Part shown: positions 1 to 9,145 of the stretch, piece by piece | Numbering within the stretch: position 1 is the first letter of the stretch | How the letters are laid out: each line of letters starts with the position of its first letter | Source: Azorhizobium sp965227945 | GTDB taxonomy: Bacteria; Pseudomonadota; Alphaproteobacteria; Rhizobiales; Xanthobacteraceae | Direction of reading: 5' to 3' | DNA length: 64,000 nucleotides | Assembly: GCA_965227945.1 (NCBI GenBank) | Contig: CBDDGQ010000006.1 | Location: forward strand, 2,356,001 to 2,420,000 | Program-made: the position numbers and the translations under genes | The notes under the pieces: model-generated | The model's input: only the letters and a program-made list of their open reading frames with translations | Database searches by the model: none | Told to the model about the DNA's origin: nothing

Positions 1-936
<936 letters not shown>

Positions 937-991
937 GGTGATGTCTCGAATCGTTGAAAAGCTTGGGGAAGGTTTTACTGCAAAGCCGCGG

Positions 992-1603
992 TTATTTGGT
1001 GGCAACCGCCACCGCCGTGCCGGCTAAAACAGTTCCGCACACACGATTTATCAGCCGCAATGCCGGCGGACGCGAGACTAGGCGACGCGCACGATCGGCC
1101 AGATACACGTATGACGCGAAAATGACCGTCAGCACGGCGCAGATGACGCCGGCCATCTCGGCGAAGCCGAGCACGGTGAGGTGTTCCAGATCCATCATGG
1201 CGGGCAGCAGTGCGAGGTAGAAGGCCATGGTCTTGGGATTGCCAATGGACAAGGCGAGGCCCGCCCCGAACAGTCCCAGCGCGCCCTTGGGCTCCGGCAG
1301 GGAAGCGGTGGCGGCTTCGGGCGTGGCCGTCCACAGGCGCACCGCTAGCACGATGAGATAGGCTGCGCCCGCCAGACGGACCAGGAAGAACAGGCTGCCC
1401 AGGGCGGCCGCCAAGGCCGCAAGGCCCAGGCTGGCCGCAGCCAGCCACAGGACATCCCCCAGAGCGAGGGCGGCGATGAAGGCGACGGCGCCATGACGAC
1501 CGCGCGCCAAAGTCCGGGCGACCAGCGCCACAACGGCAGGTCCCGGCGTCGCCGCCGCCACCGCGAGAACGGCGGCGAAGAAAGCGAGAGTGGCAAGATC
1601 CAT
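992..1603 (-). CDS. LysE/RhtB family amino-acid exporter
   Basis: The 203-residue product is a hydrophobic inner-membrane protein with about six membrane segments. It has the LysE/RhtB signature near the N terminus (ATPGPAVVALVARTLARG) and the typical SIGNPKTMAFYLALLP segment around residues 120-135. The family exports amino acids such as lysine, arginine, threonine or homoserine lactone; the substrate here cannot be told. It lies 55 bases downstream of the gyrB start, transcribed in the same direction, and has an ATG start. Length is normal for the family. Confidence 0.9.
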   Translation of the reverse strand: MDLATLAFFAAVLAVAAATPGPAVVALVARTLARGRHGAVAFIAALALGDVLWLAAASLGLAALAAALGSLFFLVRLAGAAYLIVLAVRLWTATPEAATASLPEPKGALGLFGAGLALSIGNPKTMAFYLALLPAMMDLEHLTVLGFAEMAGVICAVLTVIFASYVYLADRARRLVSRPPALRLINRVCGTVLAGTAVAVATK

Positions 1604-1722
1604 GGAGTTTGTGTGCGCCAGCCGGCCGCCGAGGTCAAGGCTGAGACGCCGACCCTACGTCAGGTGGCCGCCAGCCGCGGACGTGTCGCGGCGGCTGGCG
1701 GGGCGGGTGCCCCCTCGGAGCG

Positions 1723-2373
1723 TCAGTTGATGACGTAGACCCGGGTGCCCAGGGGCACGCGCTCGTACAGGTCGATGATGTCCTGGTTCAGCAGCCGGAT
1801 GCAGCCCGACGACACCTGGGTGCCGATGGTGTCGGGCTCGATGGTGCCGTGCAGACGGAACAGGGTATCCCGCTCGCCGTCATAGAGATACAGCGCGCGG
1901 GGCCCGAGCGGGTTTTCCTCGCCGCCCGGCAGGCCGGAAGCATACGGCTTGTAGCGGGCCGGCTGGGTGGCGATCATGTTCGCCGTGGGCGTCCAGTGCG
2001 GCCACTTTTCCTTGCGCTTGATGGTGGCCCAGCCGCGATAGCTGTAGCCCTGGCGGCCGACACCGACGCCATAGCGGATCGCCTCGCCGTCTTTCTCCAC
2101 CAAATAGAGAAAGCGGTTCTGCACATCCACCACGATGGTGCCCACCGGATACTTGGTGGGATACTTCACGATCTGGCGCAGGAACTGCGGATCGATGCCG
2201 GTGGTGTCCACCGCCGGAACCTCGAAGGGTTCGCCCGGGACGGCCCCGTAGATGGACATGGGGGAGGTGGTGGGCCCGGAGTTCGTGACGCAGGCCGCCA
2301 GGAAGAGGGGAGTGCCAAGCACCAAAGCGCGCCGGCTAAGGCCGGAGGTAGGCGGGAAACGATCGCGGGCCAT
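1723..2373 (-). CDS. L,D-transpeptidase (YkuD domain) lipoprotein
   Basis: The product (216 residues) should crosslink peptidoglycan through 3-3 meso-DAP bonds, or anchor proteins to the wall, in the periplasm. The N terminus carries an SRRALVLG twin-arginine-like stretch followed by the lipobox LAAC, which suggests a lipoprotein, possibly Tat exported. The YkuD domain fills the second half, with the catalytic signature HGTIEPDTIGTQVSSGCIRL: His, then Ser-x-Gly-Cys-Ile-Arg. The ATG at 2373 is chosen because GGGGA precedes it at good spacing; a TTG 15 bases upstream is also open. A second YkuD protein occurs at 56119-56796 and shares the SGC[IF]RL motif but is not a lipoprotein. Confidence 0.93.
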   Translation of the reverse strand: MARDRFPPTSGLSRRALVLGTPLFLAACVTNSGPTTSPMSIYGAVPGEPFEVPAVDTTGIDPQFLRQIVKYPTKYPVGTIVVDVQNRFLYLVEKDGEAIRYGVGVGRQGYSYRGWATIKRKEKWPHWTPTANMIATQPARYKPYASGLPGGEENPLGPRALYLYDGERDTLFRLHGTIEPDTIGTQVSSGCIRLLNQDIIDLYERVPLGTRVYVIN

Positions 2374-2521
2374 GATTCCCCGAAGCAAGAAAGTGATTCG
2401 TCATGGCTTCTAGCATGGGGGTTTTCCCGGCAGGTGGCTTCGCGGCCACACCCCTGCGAAAAGCACCCCGCGACAGGGTGCAACCCCATGATTCTCCGGC
2501 TGTTGCCACGGTTGTCGGCGA

Positions 2522-3673
2522 TCACGCCTCCGGCACCACGCGCCCCGGGCTGACAGTGAAGCGGGCGGCGCCCGTGAGTTGCTCGAACGCGTGGGGATCG
2601 GCGCCGCTCATCCACACCTGGGCGCCCAAGGCGGTGAGGGCGGCAAACAGACCGGCGCGGCGGTCCGCATCCAGATAGGCCACCACGTCGTCCAGCAGCA
2701 CGACGGGGGCGAGGCCCTGCATGGCGGTGACCAGACGGGCGTGCGAGAGGGACAGGCCGATCAGCAGCGATTTCTGCTCGCCCGTGGAGCAGCGGGCCGC
2801 GGGCAGGGCCTTGGGCCCATGCGCCACCACCAGATCGCACAGATGCGGGCCTTCCAGGGTGCGGCCGGCGGCACGGTCGCGGGGTCGGTTGTCCTGCAGC
2901 AAGGCGCGGTAGCGATCTTCCACCTCCACGGCGGGCGCCGCGGCGAGCATGCGCTCCAGCGCTCCGTCGAGCGCGATGTCCGCAAAGGGAAAGGGCGAGG
3001 CATCGTCGCGGTGGGCGGCGATCTCGGCGGCAAGGCGTTGCACCGTCTCCAGCCGGGCGGCGGAGACCGCCACCGCCAGCTCCGCCAGTTCATGCTCCAC
3101 GGCGCCCAGCATGCGGGCATCGCCGCCGTCTTCCAGCACCCGGTTGCGGCTGCGCAGCGCCCGTTCGAGCGCATTCACCCGGCTGCCATGGCTGGCATCC
3201 ACCGCCAGCACCAGGCGATCGAGGAAGCGCCGCCGATCGGAGGGCGGGCCGATGAACAGGCCGTCCATCTCCGGCGTCAGCCAGACCACCTTCAGATGAT
3301 CGAGAAAGGCATTGGCGGAGGGCGCGCTCTCGCGATCGATGCGAAAGCGGCGGGGCGTCGTGTCGGTCCGATCGCTCGGGCTGCGCGTGCCGTCATTTCC
3401 CGTGCCCAGCGCCACCGTCCCATGGGCGCCATCCACCTGGCCGGCCACGGCCCAGGACCCATCGCCGGCCGCTTGGGCCAGCGCATCCAGCGGCGCCCGC
3501 CGCAGCCCGCGGCCGGGCGAAAACAGGGAGACGGCTTCCAGGAGGTTGGTCTTGCCCGCGCCATTGGGGCCGGTGAGCACCACCGGCCCGTCCGGCACCT
3601 CGATCTGCGCCGTGGCGTAGCTGCGGAACCGCGTCAGGGTCAGCCGGCGGATGCGGGCGTGGGGCGCGGTCAC
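2522..3673 (-). CDS. recF: DNA replication and repair protein RecF
   Basis: RecF is an SMC-like ATPase that works with RecO and RecR to load RecA at gaps. The Walker A motif TGPNGAGKTNLLEAVS lies near residue 35, and the ABC signature region (STGEQKSLLIGLSLSH) and Walker B (PVVLLDDVVAYLD) lie in the C-terminal third. The reading frame is open to 3757 inside dnaN, but the GTG at 3673 gives the usual RecF beginning (TAPHARIRRLTLTRFRSY) and a normal length of 383 residues. No strong ribosome-binding site is visible there, and the 25-base gap after dnaN suggests translational coupling. Confidence 0.95.
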   Translation of the reverse strand: MTAPHARIRRLTLTRFRSYATAQIEVPDGPVVLTGPNGAGKTNLLEAVSLFSPGRGLRRAPLDALAQAAGDGSWAVAGQVDGAHGTVALGTGNDGTRSPSDRTDTTPRRFRIDRESAPSANAFLDHLKVVWLTPEMDGLFIGPPSDRRRFLDRLVLAVDASHGSRVNALERALRSRNRVLEDGGDARMLGAVEHELAELAVAVSAARLETVQRLAAEIAAHRDDASPFPFADIALDGALERMLAAAPAVEVEDRYRALLQDNRPRDRAAGRTLEGPHLCDLVVAHGPKALPAARCSTGEQKSLLIGLSLSHARLVTAMQGLAPVVLLDDVVAYLDADRRAGLFAALTALGAQVWMSGADPHAFEQLTGAARFTVSPGRVVPEA

Positions 3674-3698
3674 GGGCGGAGAATCGGAGACGCGGTGC

Positions 3699-4820
3699 TC
3701 ACACCCGCATGGGCATGAGCACGTAGAGCGCGTCGGTCTTCGTGCTGTCGCGCACAAGGGTGGGCGAGCCGGGGTCCGCCAGCTTCAGCTCGGCTGTGTC
3801 GCCTTCCAGCTGCGAGGTGATGTCCAGCAGATAACGGCTGTTGAAGCCGATATCCAAGGGCTCGGACCCGTAGTCCACTTCCAGTTCCTCGGTGGCGCTG
3901 CCGCTGTCGGGATTGGTCACCGACAAGGTCAGCTTGCCATCCGCCAGGGCCAGTTTGACGGCCCGGCCGCGCTCGCTGGAGACGGTGGACACGCGGTCCA
4001 CGGCGGCGGCGAAATCGGCCTTGTCCACCAGCAGGATCTTGTCATTGCCGGCGGGAATGACGCGGCCATAGTCCGGGAAGGTGCCGTCGATCAGCTTGGA
4101 GGTGAGTACGATGGCGCCCACGGCGACGCGGATCTTGGTGGTGGACAGGGAGACGGTGACTTCCGCATCCTTGTCTTCCAGCAGCTTCTGCACCTCAGCC
4201 ACCGTCTTGCGCGGCACGATGACGCCCGGCAGGCCGGCGGCCCCTTCCGGGGCTTCCAGCTCCGCCTGGGCCAAGCGATGCCCGTCGGTGGCCACCGCGC
4301 GCAGCATGGACTTGCCGGCGCCGCTGTCGGCCACATGCAGATAGATGCCGTTCAGGTAATAGCGGGTCTCTTCGGTGGAGATCGCGAACTGGGTCTTGTC
4401 CACCAGGCGCCGGAACTCGGCGCCCTTCACCTTGAAGGAATGGGTGAAGTCACCGGCGGCCAGATCCGGGAAGTCGGTCTCCGGCAGGGTCTGCAGCGTG
4501 AAGCGGGCACGACCCGCCCGCACCGCTAGATTGCCGCGCTCGCCGCCGGCTTCCAGCAGCACCTGCGAACCATCGGGCAGCTTGCGGACGATGTCGTACA
4601 GCACATGCGCCGGCACGGTGGTGGCGCCCTCCTGGGCGACCTCCGCCGGCACCGTCTCCACCACTTCCAGATCGAGATCGGTGGCTTTGAGCGACAGCCC
4701 GTTGCTGCCCGTGCGGATCAGCACATTGGCCAGGATCGGAATGGTGTTGCGCCGCTCGACGACGCGATGGACGTGGCTGAGCGACTTGAGCAGCTCGGCG
4801 CGTTCGACGGTGACCTTCAT
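3699..4820 (-). CDS. dnaN: DNA polymerase III beta subunit (sliding clamp)
   Basis: The 373-residue clamp encircles DNA and gives DNA polymerase III its processivity. The start MKVTVERAELLKSLSHVHRV and the end in LPMRV match the family: the C-terminal (M)P-M-R-[VL] ending is characteristic. All three clamp domains are present by length. The frame is open 126 bases further upstream, but the ATG at 4820 is the conserved start. It follows dnaA after a 250-base gap that contains a perfect 14-base hairpin and precedes recF by 25 bases. Confidence 0.98.
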   Translation of the reverse strand: MKVTVERAELLKSLSHVHRVVERRNTIPILANVLIRTGSNGLSLKATDLDLEVVETVPAEVAQEGATTVPAHVLYDIVRKLPDGSQVLLEAGGERGNLAVRAGRARFTLQTLPETDFPDLAAGDFTHSFKVKGAEFRRLVDKTQFAISTEETRYYLNGIYLHVADSGAGKSMLRAVATDGHRLAQAELEAPEGAAGLPGVIVPRKTVAEVQKLLEDKDAEVTVSLSTTKIRVAVGAIVLTSKLIDGTFPDYGRVIPAGNDKILLVDKADFAAAVDRVSTVSSERGRAVKLALADGKLTLSVTNPDSGSATEELEVDYGSEPLDIGFNSRYLLDITSQLEGDTAELKLADPGSPTLVRDSTKTDALYVLMPMRV

Positions 4821-4946
4821 GGCCCAGACCCGTGACTCTTCGCTCGGGGGAATTGAATGCACACGCTGGCAGGCACCACCGCGGCCCCTATGGGTTCGTC
4901 GAAACGAACCACAGGGCCGCAGACATTGCCGCCGGTGTCGCCGCAA

Positions 4947-4985
4947 CGCAAGGCCCGCGCCTCGATTTCCTGCGCGGGCCTTGCG
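4947..4985. repeat. Perfect 14-bp hairpin between dnaA and dnaN
   Basis: CGCAAGGCCCGCGC at 4947-4960 is repeated inverted at 4972-4985, with an 11-base loop. It lies downstream of the dnaA stop and upstream of the dnaN start on the minus strand. There is no T-run after the stem on either strand, so it is not a typical intrinsic terminator. It could act as an attenuator or an RNA-processing or stability element between dnaA and dnaN. Confidence 0.6.
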
Positions 4986-5070
4986 GTGAGACGATCCGGC
5001 ACGCCGGGAGCGTGCGATGGAGCGGACGGCGGAGACGCCGCCGCGGCCGATGGCGCCGGCTGGGCGCTGC

Positions 5071-6543
5071 TTACTCGGCCACGAGGCGCTTCAGCGCCTC
5101 GATCTCGTCGGCCAGCGCCCGGTCGGTGGCGATCAGGCCGTCGATCTTGCGCACCGCATGCAGGACGGTGGTGTGGTCCCGACCGCCGAAGCGGCGGCCG
5201 ATTTCTGGCAGCGACCGCAAGGTCAAGGTCTTGGCCAGATACATGGCGATCTGGCGCGGCTTGACCACATTGGCGGTGCGGCGCTGCGACAAGAGATCGG
5301 CCCGCGAGACATTATAGTGCTTGGCCACCACGCGCAGGATGTCGTCCACCCGCACCCGCTTGGGGTCGCACGGGCGCACCAGATCCTTCACCGCGCCTTC
5401 CGCCATGTCGAGCGTCACCGGCTCGCCGGTCAGCTTGTTGACGGCCAGAAGCTTGTTCAGGGCGCCGTCCAGATCGCGCCCGCTGGTGCCCACATGGCGG
5501 GCCAGGAATTCCAGCACCGCCGCCGGCACCGCAAAGCCGCGATGCTGCTCCGTCAGGACCTGGGACCGGGCCCGCAGAATCTGGTGGCGCAGCTCTTCTT
5601 CGAGCGGCGCGAGTTCCACAACCAGGCCGCCGGCGAGGCGCGAGCGCACCCGCTCGTCCAGCGCATCCAGCTCCGCCGGGGGACGGTCGGCGGCCACCAC
5701 CACCTGCCGGCCGGCGTCCATCAGGGCGTTGAGCGTGTGGCAGAATTCCTGCTGCATGTTCTTGCCGGTGAGGAACTGCAGGTCGTCGATCACCAAGGTG
5801 TCGATGGAGCGCAGGGCATCCTTGAAGGCAATGGCCGCATGCGACTTCAGCGCGGCGACAAAGCCGTACATGAAACGTTCGGCGGTCAGATAGACCACGC
5901 GGCGACCGCGCGCCGCCCCCGCCCAGGCCACGGCCTGCAGCAGGTGGGTTTTGCCCAGCCCGACCGCCGCATGGAGATAGAGCGGATTGAACAGCGGCCC
6001 GGCGCCCGGGACGGCTTCGGCCACTTGCCGAGCGGCCGCATGGGCGAGCGTGTTGGACTTGCCCACCACGAACGTCTCGAAGGTGAAGCGGGGATCGAGG
6101 GGCGAGCCGGCGCCCACATCCGCCGAAGCGCTGGTGGCGGTGGCCACCGGCGCCTGACGCACCAGGGTGGGCCGCTCCGAGACGCTCTCGCGGGTCTGGT
6201 TGGCGGCCTTAAGGGGAAGGGTGCGGGTCACGGCGGTGCGAACCGCCAGATCCACTTTGCTGGTCGCGCCGCTTTCCTCGCGCCACAGCTCGGACAGACG
6301 ATCGAGATAATGGTCCTGGATCCACGCTTTCAGAAAGCGCGTGGGGACGGACAGCTGGACCGAGTCCACGCCCACCTTGTCCAGTTCCAACCGGGCGAAC
6401 CAGCTGGTGTAGGATTCCTCGCCGATCTCCTCACGCAGCCGCTGCCGAACCCGGTCCCACTGGTGGACGCAGACGTCCGCAGCCACGGCTCCAGTCATTA
6501 CGGGCCGATATTTGGCAACGTCTACGGTTTCCGGCTTCAGCAT
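5071..6543 (-). CDS. dnaA: Chromosomal replication initiator DnaA
   Basis: DnaA binds DnaA boxes at oriC and melts the origin. The 490-residue protein has the N-terminal DnaB-interaction domain, a variable linker to about residue 150, the AAA+ core with Walker A (VGLGKTHLLQA) and Walker B (TLVIDDLQFL), and the C-terminal DNA-binding domain with the signature FGGRDHTTVLHAVRKI. The frame is open to 6789, but the extra 82 residues are low complexity; the ATG at 6543 gives a plausible N terminus leading into the HQWDRVRQRLREEIGEESY domain I sequence. Walker A has AAVGLGKT where GGVGLGKT is more usual. Confidence 0.98.
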   Translation of the reverse strand: MLKPETVDVAKYRPVMTGAVAADVCVHQWDRVRQRLREEIGEESYTSWFARLELDKVGVDSVQLSVPTRFLKAWIQDHYLDRLSELWREESGATSKVDLAVRTAVTRTLPLKAANQTRESVSERPTLVRQAPVATATSASADVGAGSPLDPRFTFETFVVGKSNTLAHAAARQVAEAVPGAGPLFNPLYLHAAVGLGKTHLLQAVAWAGAARGRRVVYLTAERFMYGFVAALKSHAAIAFKDALRSIDTLVIDDLQFLTGKNMQQEFCHTLNALMDAGRQVVVAADRPPAELDALDERVRSRLAGGLVVELAPLEEELRHQILRARSQVLTEQHRGFAVPAAVLEFLARHVGTSGRDLDGALNKLLAVNKLTGEPVTLDMAEGAVKDLVRPCDPKRVRVDDILRVVAKHYNVSRADLLSQRRTANVVKPRQIAMYLAKTLTLRSLPEIGRRFGGRDHTTVLHAVRKIDGLIATDRALADEIEALKRLVAE

Positions 6544-6785
6544 GAGGGCTGCTCCCGCGCATGGCGGTTCCCTAGTTGTGACGCGAAGGGTAATCGCGCC
6601 GGTGACGGCGCGCTTCACGCAGGTGGTGGATGACGAGGTGTGAACGCCTATGGCGCAGGTCAGATCACGCGGCCGGGCGGCCGGCGGAGTCTGAAGGGGC
6701 GGGTGTGGACCCCGCTGCAATAGAAGATGCCGGAAAAGCGCCGACAGGAGGAGCCGCAGAAATAGCGCAGAGCGCGTCGCGCTGA

Positions 6786-7076
6786 TCACTTCCGCAAAAA
6801 GTCATAGCCGCCCCATCCGCCGCCAAAATTGCTTTCAGCGGACTCTTCAGTGATTAGATCTATTATACTTTTAATTACATTTTTCCAAGGCTGCCAAGGT
6901 TTGCCCTCAGCAACACGCGCCCACACCCAAGTAACGCTGCGCCAAGACTGAGAGGAGCATGGAAGGACAAAGGATACTGAAACGCATAATAATCCCTCCC
7001 TCCACCCACGAAGAGTCGTGAAACCTTCAGTCTGTTGGTGAATGCCCGGGTCAGCCCCTGAGGTGAGATTGAACAT
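6786..7076 (-). CDS. Possible small unrecognised protein upstream of dnaA
   Basis: An open frame of 96 residues begins at an ATG at 7076 preceded by AGGGG at seven bases. The C-terminal half is enriched in Trp and Gly (AEGKPWQPWKNVIK, then SNFGGGWGGYDFLRK). Base composition is more AT-rich than the neighbours. I recognise no family. A second open frame overlaps it on the same strand further upstream (6875-7240), so this may also be a decayed, frameshifted gene or no gene at all. Confidence 0.25.
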   Translation of the reverse strand: MFNLTSGADPGIHQQTEGFTTLRGWREGLLCVSVSFVLPCSSQSWRSVTWVWARVAEGKPWQPWKNVIKSIIDLITEESAESNFGGGWGGYDFLRK

Positions 7077-7462
7077 ACACAGGCCCCTGGAGCGGTGCAA
7101 CGCCTTTCCGGGCGCTTTGGGATAGTGGGGGAAAGCCCTCCGACAGTGACCTTCACGTAGCGCTTTATGTCAGCCGGCAAACCTCTGAATGGACAACGAG
7201 AATCCTTGAGAACCCAACGCCGCGCTGGGTCGGCGCGCAAAAAGTCATCAAAGGTATTTTAATACCGAAAACCAGAGCGGTGTCGGGGCCTTTTCGATGC
7301 TTGGCCCATAACTCGTTCAAGATGATTGGCTTTTCCTGAGCGATCTGGATTCAATGCCAGTGGGCGCGCCTTGTTGTCGCCACCGGGGGGGCTTGACCGA
7401 GGCGAGAGAGCGCGAGCGGCTTTTTCGCCCCTGCGACTCAGGAGCCTTGTCGCGGGTCCGAA

Positions 7463-7494
7463 ACTAAAAAAGCCCGGCTCAGCCGGGCTTTTCT
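7463..7494 (-). terminator. Intrinsic terminator after rpsT
   Basis: The inverted repeat AGCCCGGCT / AGCCGGGCT (7471-7489) is followed on the minus strand by a run of six T, and is bordered by a shorter T run on the plus strand. It lies about 45 bases beyond the rpsT stop, so it most likely ends the rpsT transcript. Confidence 0.85.
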
Positions 7495-7536
7495 GTCAAA
7501 CGGACGGGGCGAACCCATACAAAACTGACGTTTTGT

Positions 7537-7803
7537 TCAGGCGCTCAGCTTGCGAACCCGCGCGGCGAGGCGAGACACCTTGCGCGAAGCGGTGTTCTTG
7601 TGAAGAACACCTTTGGTCACGGCGCGCATGATCTCGGGTTCAGCAGCCTTGAACGCCGCATCGGCCGAAGCCTTGTCGCCAGCGGTCAGCGCATCTTCCA
7701 GCTTGCGCAGGTAGGTGCGAACGCGCGAGCGGCGCGAGCGGTTCACTTCAGTGCGGCGCTCGATCTTCCGAGCCGCCTTCTTGGCGGAGGGCGTATTGGC
7801 CAT
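7537..7803 (-). CDS. rpsT: 30S ribosomal protein S20
   Basis: The 88-residue basic protein binds 16S rRNA in the small subunit. The start MANTPSAKKAARKIERRTEV and the later KGVLHKNTASRKVSRLAARV are typical of bS20. The frame is open to 7899, but the ATG at 7803 is the conserved start, preceded by a GGATGG-like site. Its position upstream of dnaA is common in Alphaproteobacteria. It ends in a strong intrinsic terminator. Confidence 0.98.
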   Translation of the reverse strand: MANTPSAKKAARKIERRTEVNRSRRSRVRTYLRKLEDALTAGDKASADAAFKAAEPEIMRAVTKGVLHKNTASRKVSRLAARVRKLSA

Positions 7804-8118
7804 CGGCCATCCTTCGGTTTGGCGCACGCAGATCAAAGCCCATCGGGGCACGTCTGGCGGACGTCTTGAATGAATAGGGACGCGGGCGACCGGAGCCACC
7901 AGCGAAGTGCCGGGCTTATAAGGTCAGGACGCCGCGCCGTCAACTCCCGATCGCACTCGGAGCGGCGCTTTCAGCCCCGCTATGGCAGGGTTTAGACCCC
8001 TGCAGCGCTTTACGCACCTGGGGGCCATCGCGTATGTGCAGGGGCGTTGTATGTAGAGCGCGCGGGACGCCTGGGCGTTGTCGGCGCCGGCGGGCCCCCG
8101 AAGCGGCGGGAGAGTGAC
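7804..8118. other. Divergent intergenic region, rpsT / NDUFA9-like gene
   Basis: These 315 bases separate the divergent starts of rpsT and the NDUFA9-like gene and should carry both promoters. I see no RNA gene or further open frame with a credible start; the extension of the downstream frame to 8047 lacks a ribosome-binding site. Confidence 0.4.
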
Positions 8119-9105
8119 ATGAGCGACTTGACGGTGGCGGAGCGGCCGGTGACCGATAGCCTGGTGACCGTTTTCGGCGGGTCCGGCTTCCTGGGACGCC
8201 ATGTGGTGCGCGCCTTGGCGCGCCGCGGCTACCGAATCCGCGCGGCGGTCCGCCGTCCGGAACTGGCCGGCTTTCTCCTGCCCTTGGGCTATGTGGGGCA
8301 GATCCAGCTGGTGCAGGCCAATCTGCGCTATCCGAGCTCGGTCCGCCGGGCCGCGGAAGGCGCCGATGCCGTGGTCAATCTGGTGGGCATTCTCAGCCCC
8401 ACCGGCCGGCAATCCTTCAAGGCCGTGCAGGCGTTCGGCGCCCGTGCGGTGGCCGAGGCGGCGGCGCAGGCCGGGGCGCGCCTGGTGCATGTGTCTGCCA
8501 TCGGCGCCAATCCCGACAGCGCCTCTGATTATGCCCGCACCAAAGCGGAAGGCGAAGCCTCCGTGCGCGAGCTGGTGCCGGATGCAGTAATTTTGCGTCC
8601 CTCGCTGCTGTTCGGCCCGGAGGACGACTTCTTCAACAAATTTGCCAGCATGGCCCGCATGGCTCCGGTGCTGCCGCTGATCGGCGGCGGCCTCACCCGC
8701 TTCCAGCCGGTGTTCGTCAGTGATGTGGCCGCCGCGGTGGAAGCCGCCGTGGACGGCAAGGCGACGCCGGGCGCCACCTATGAATTGGGCGGCCCGGAAG
8801 TGCGCACGTTCGAGGAACTGCTGCAGCTGGTGCTGCGCGAGATCGGCGCGAAGCGGCCGCTGGTGACGCTGCCGTTCGGACTGGCGTCCTTCGTCGCCGG
8901 TCTCACCGAGTGGCTCCCCATGGCGCCGCTCACCGTCGATCAGGTGACGCTGCTGAAGAGCGACAATGTGGTCTCGCCGCAGGCGCAGGCAGAGGGCCGC
9001 ACGCTGGAGGGGCTCGGCATCGCCCCCACCGCTTTGGCCTCCATCCTGCCGAGCTATCTTTGGCGATTCCGCAAGGCTGGGCAGTTCACCCATATCGAGA
9101 CCTGA
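8119..9105 (+). CDS. NAD(P)-binding protein, complex I NDUFA9-like SDR
   Basis: The 328-residue protein is an atypical/extended short-chain dehydrogenase with the Rossmann glycine motif VFGGSGFLGRHVVRAL at about residues 20-35. The pattern VVNLVGIL, then VSAIGA and SDYARTKAEGE with LRPSLLFGPED, is that of NDUFA9-like proteins, which associate with NADH:quinone oxidoreductase in mitochondria and have many alphaproteobacterial relatives. The ATG at 8119 follows GGGAGAG. It lies 40 bases before trpF on the same strand and may share its transcript. Enzymatic substrate is unknown. Confidence 0.88.
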   Translation: MSDLTVAERPVTDSLVTVFGGSGFLGRHVVRALARRGYRIRAAVRRPELAGFLLPLGYVGQIQLVQANLRYPSSVRRAAEGADAVVNLVGILSPTGRQSFKAVQAFGARAVAEAAAQAGARLVHVSAIGANPDSASDYARTKAEGEASVRELVPDAVILRPSLLFGPEDDFFNKFASMARMAPVLPLIGGGLTRFQPVFVSDVAAAVEAAVDGKATPGATYELGGPEVRTFEELLQLVLREIGAKRPLVTLPFGLASFVAGLTEWLPMAPLTVDQVTLLKSDNVVSPQAQAEGRTLEGLGIAPTALASILPSYLWRFRKAGQFTHIET

Positions 9106-9145
9106 GGATCGGCGCCGCGTGGCGCCCGGGACCGGACCTGACGCC

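Larger units (their letters stand above)
6544..7536. other. Long dnaA-rpsT intergenic region with AT-rich patch
   Basis: This 993-base stretch between the dnaA start and the rpsT stop holds one weak small-gene candidate (6786-7076), a palindrome GGTATTTTAATACC at 7253-7266, an AT-rich patch near 6855-6890, and the rpsT terminator near 7463-7494. It must also carry the dnaA promoter. Reading both strands, I found no match to the DnaA box TTATCCACA or close variants in it, so there is no direct sign that the replication origin lies here. Confidence 0.5.

Noticed and set aside
2579..3718. 379-residue frame opposite recF
   Set aside because: Shadow of recF, with no family features and no credible start.
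5017..6633. 538-residue frame on the plus strand opposite dnaA
   Set aside because: It covers the well-supported dnaA gene, has atypical composition and is a GC-rich shadow.
6540..7540. oriC with DnaA boxes next to dnaA
   Set aside because: No TTATCCACA-like boxes seen on either strand, so the call cannot be supported from the sequence.
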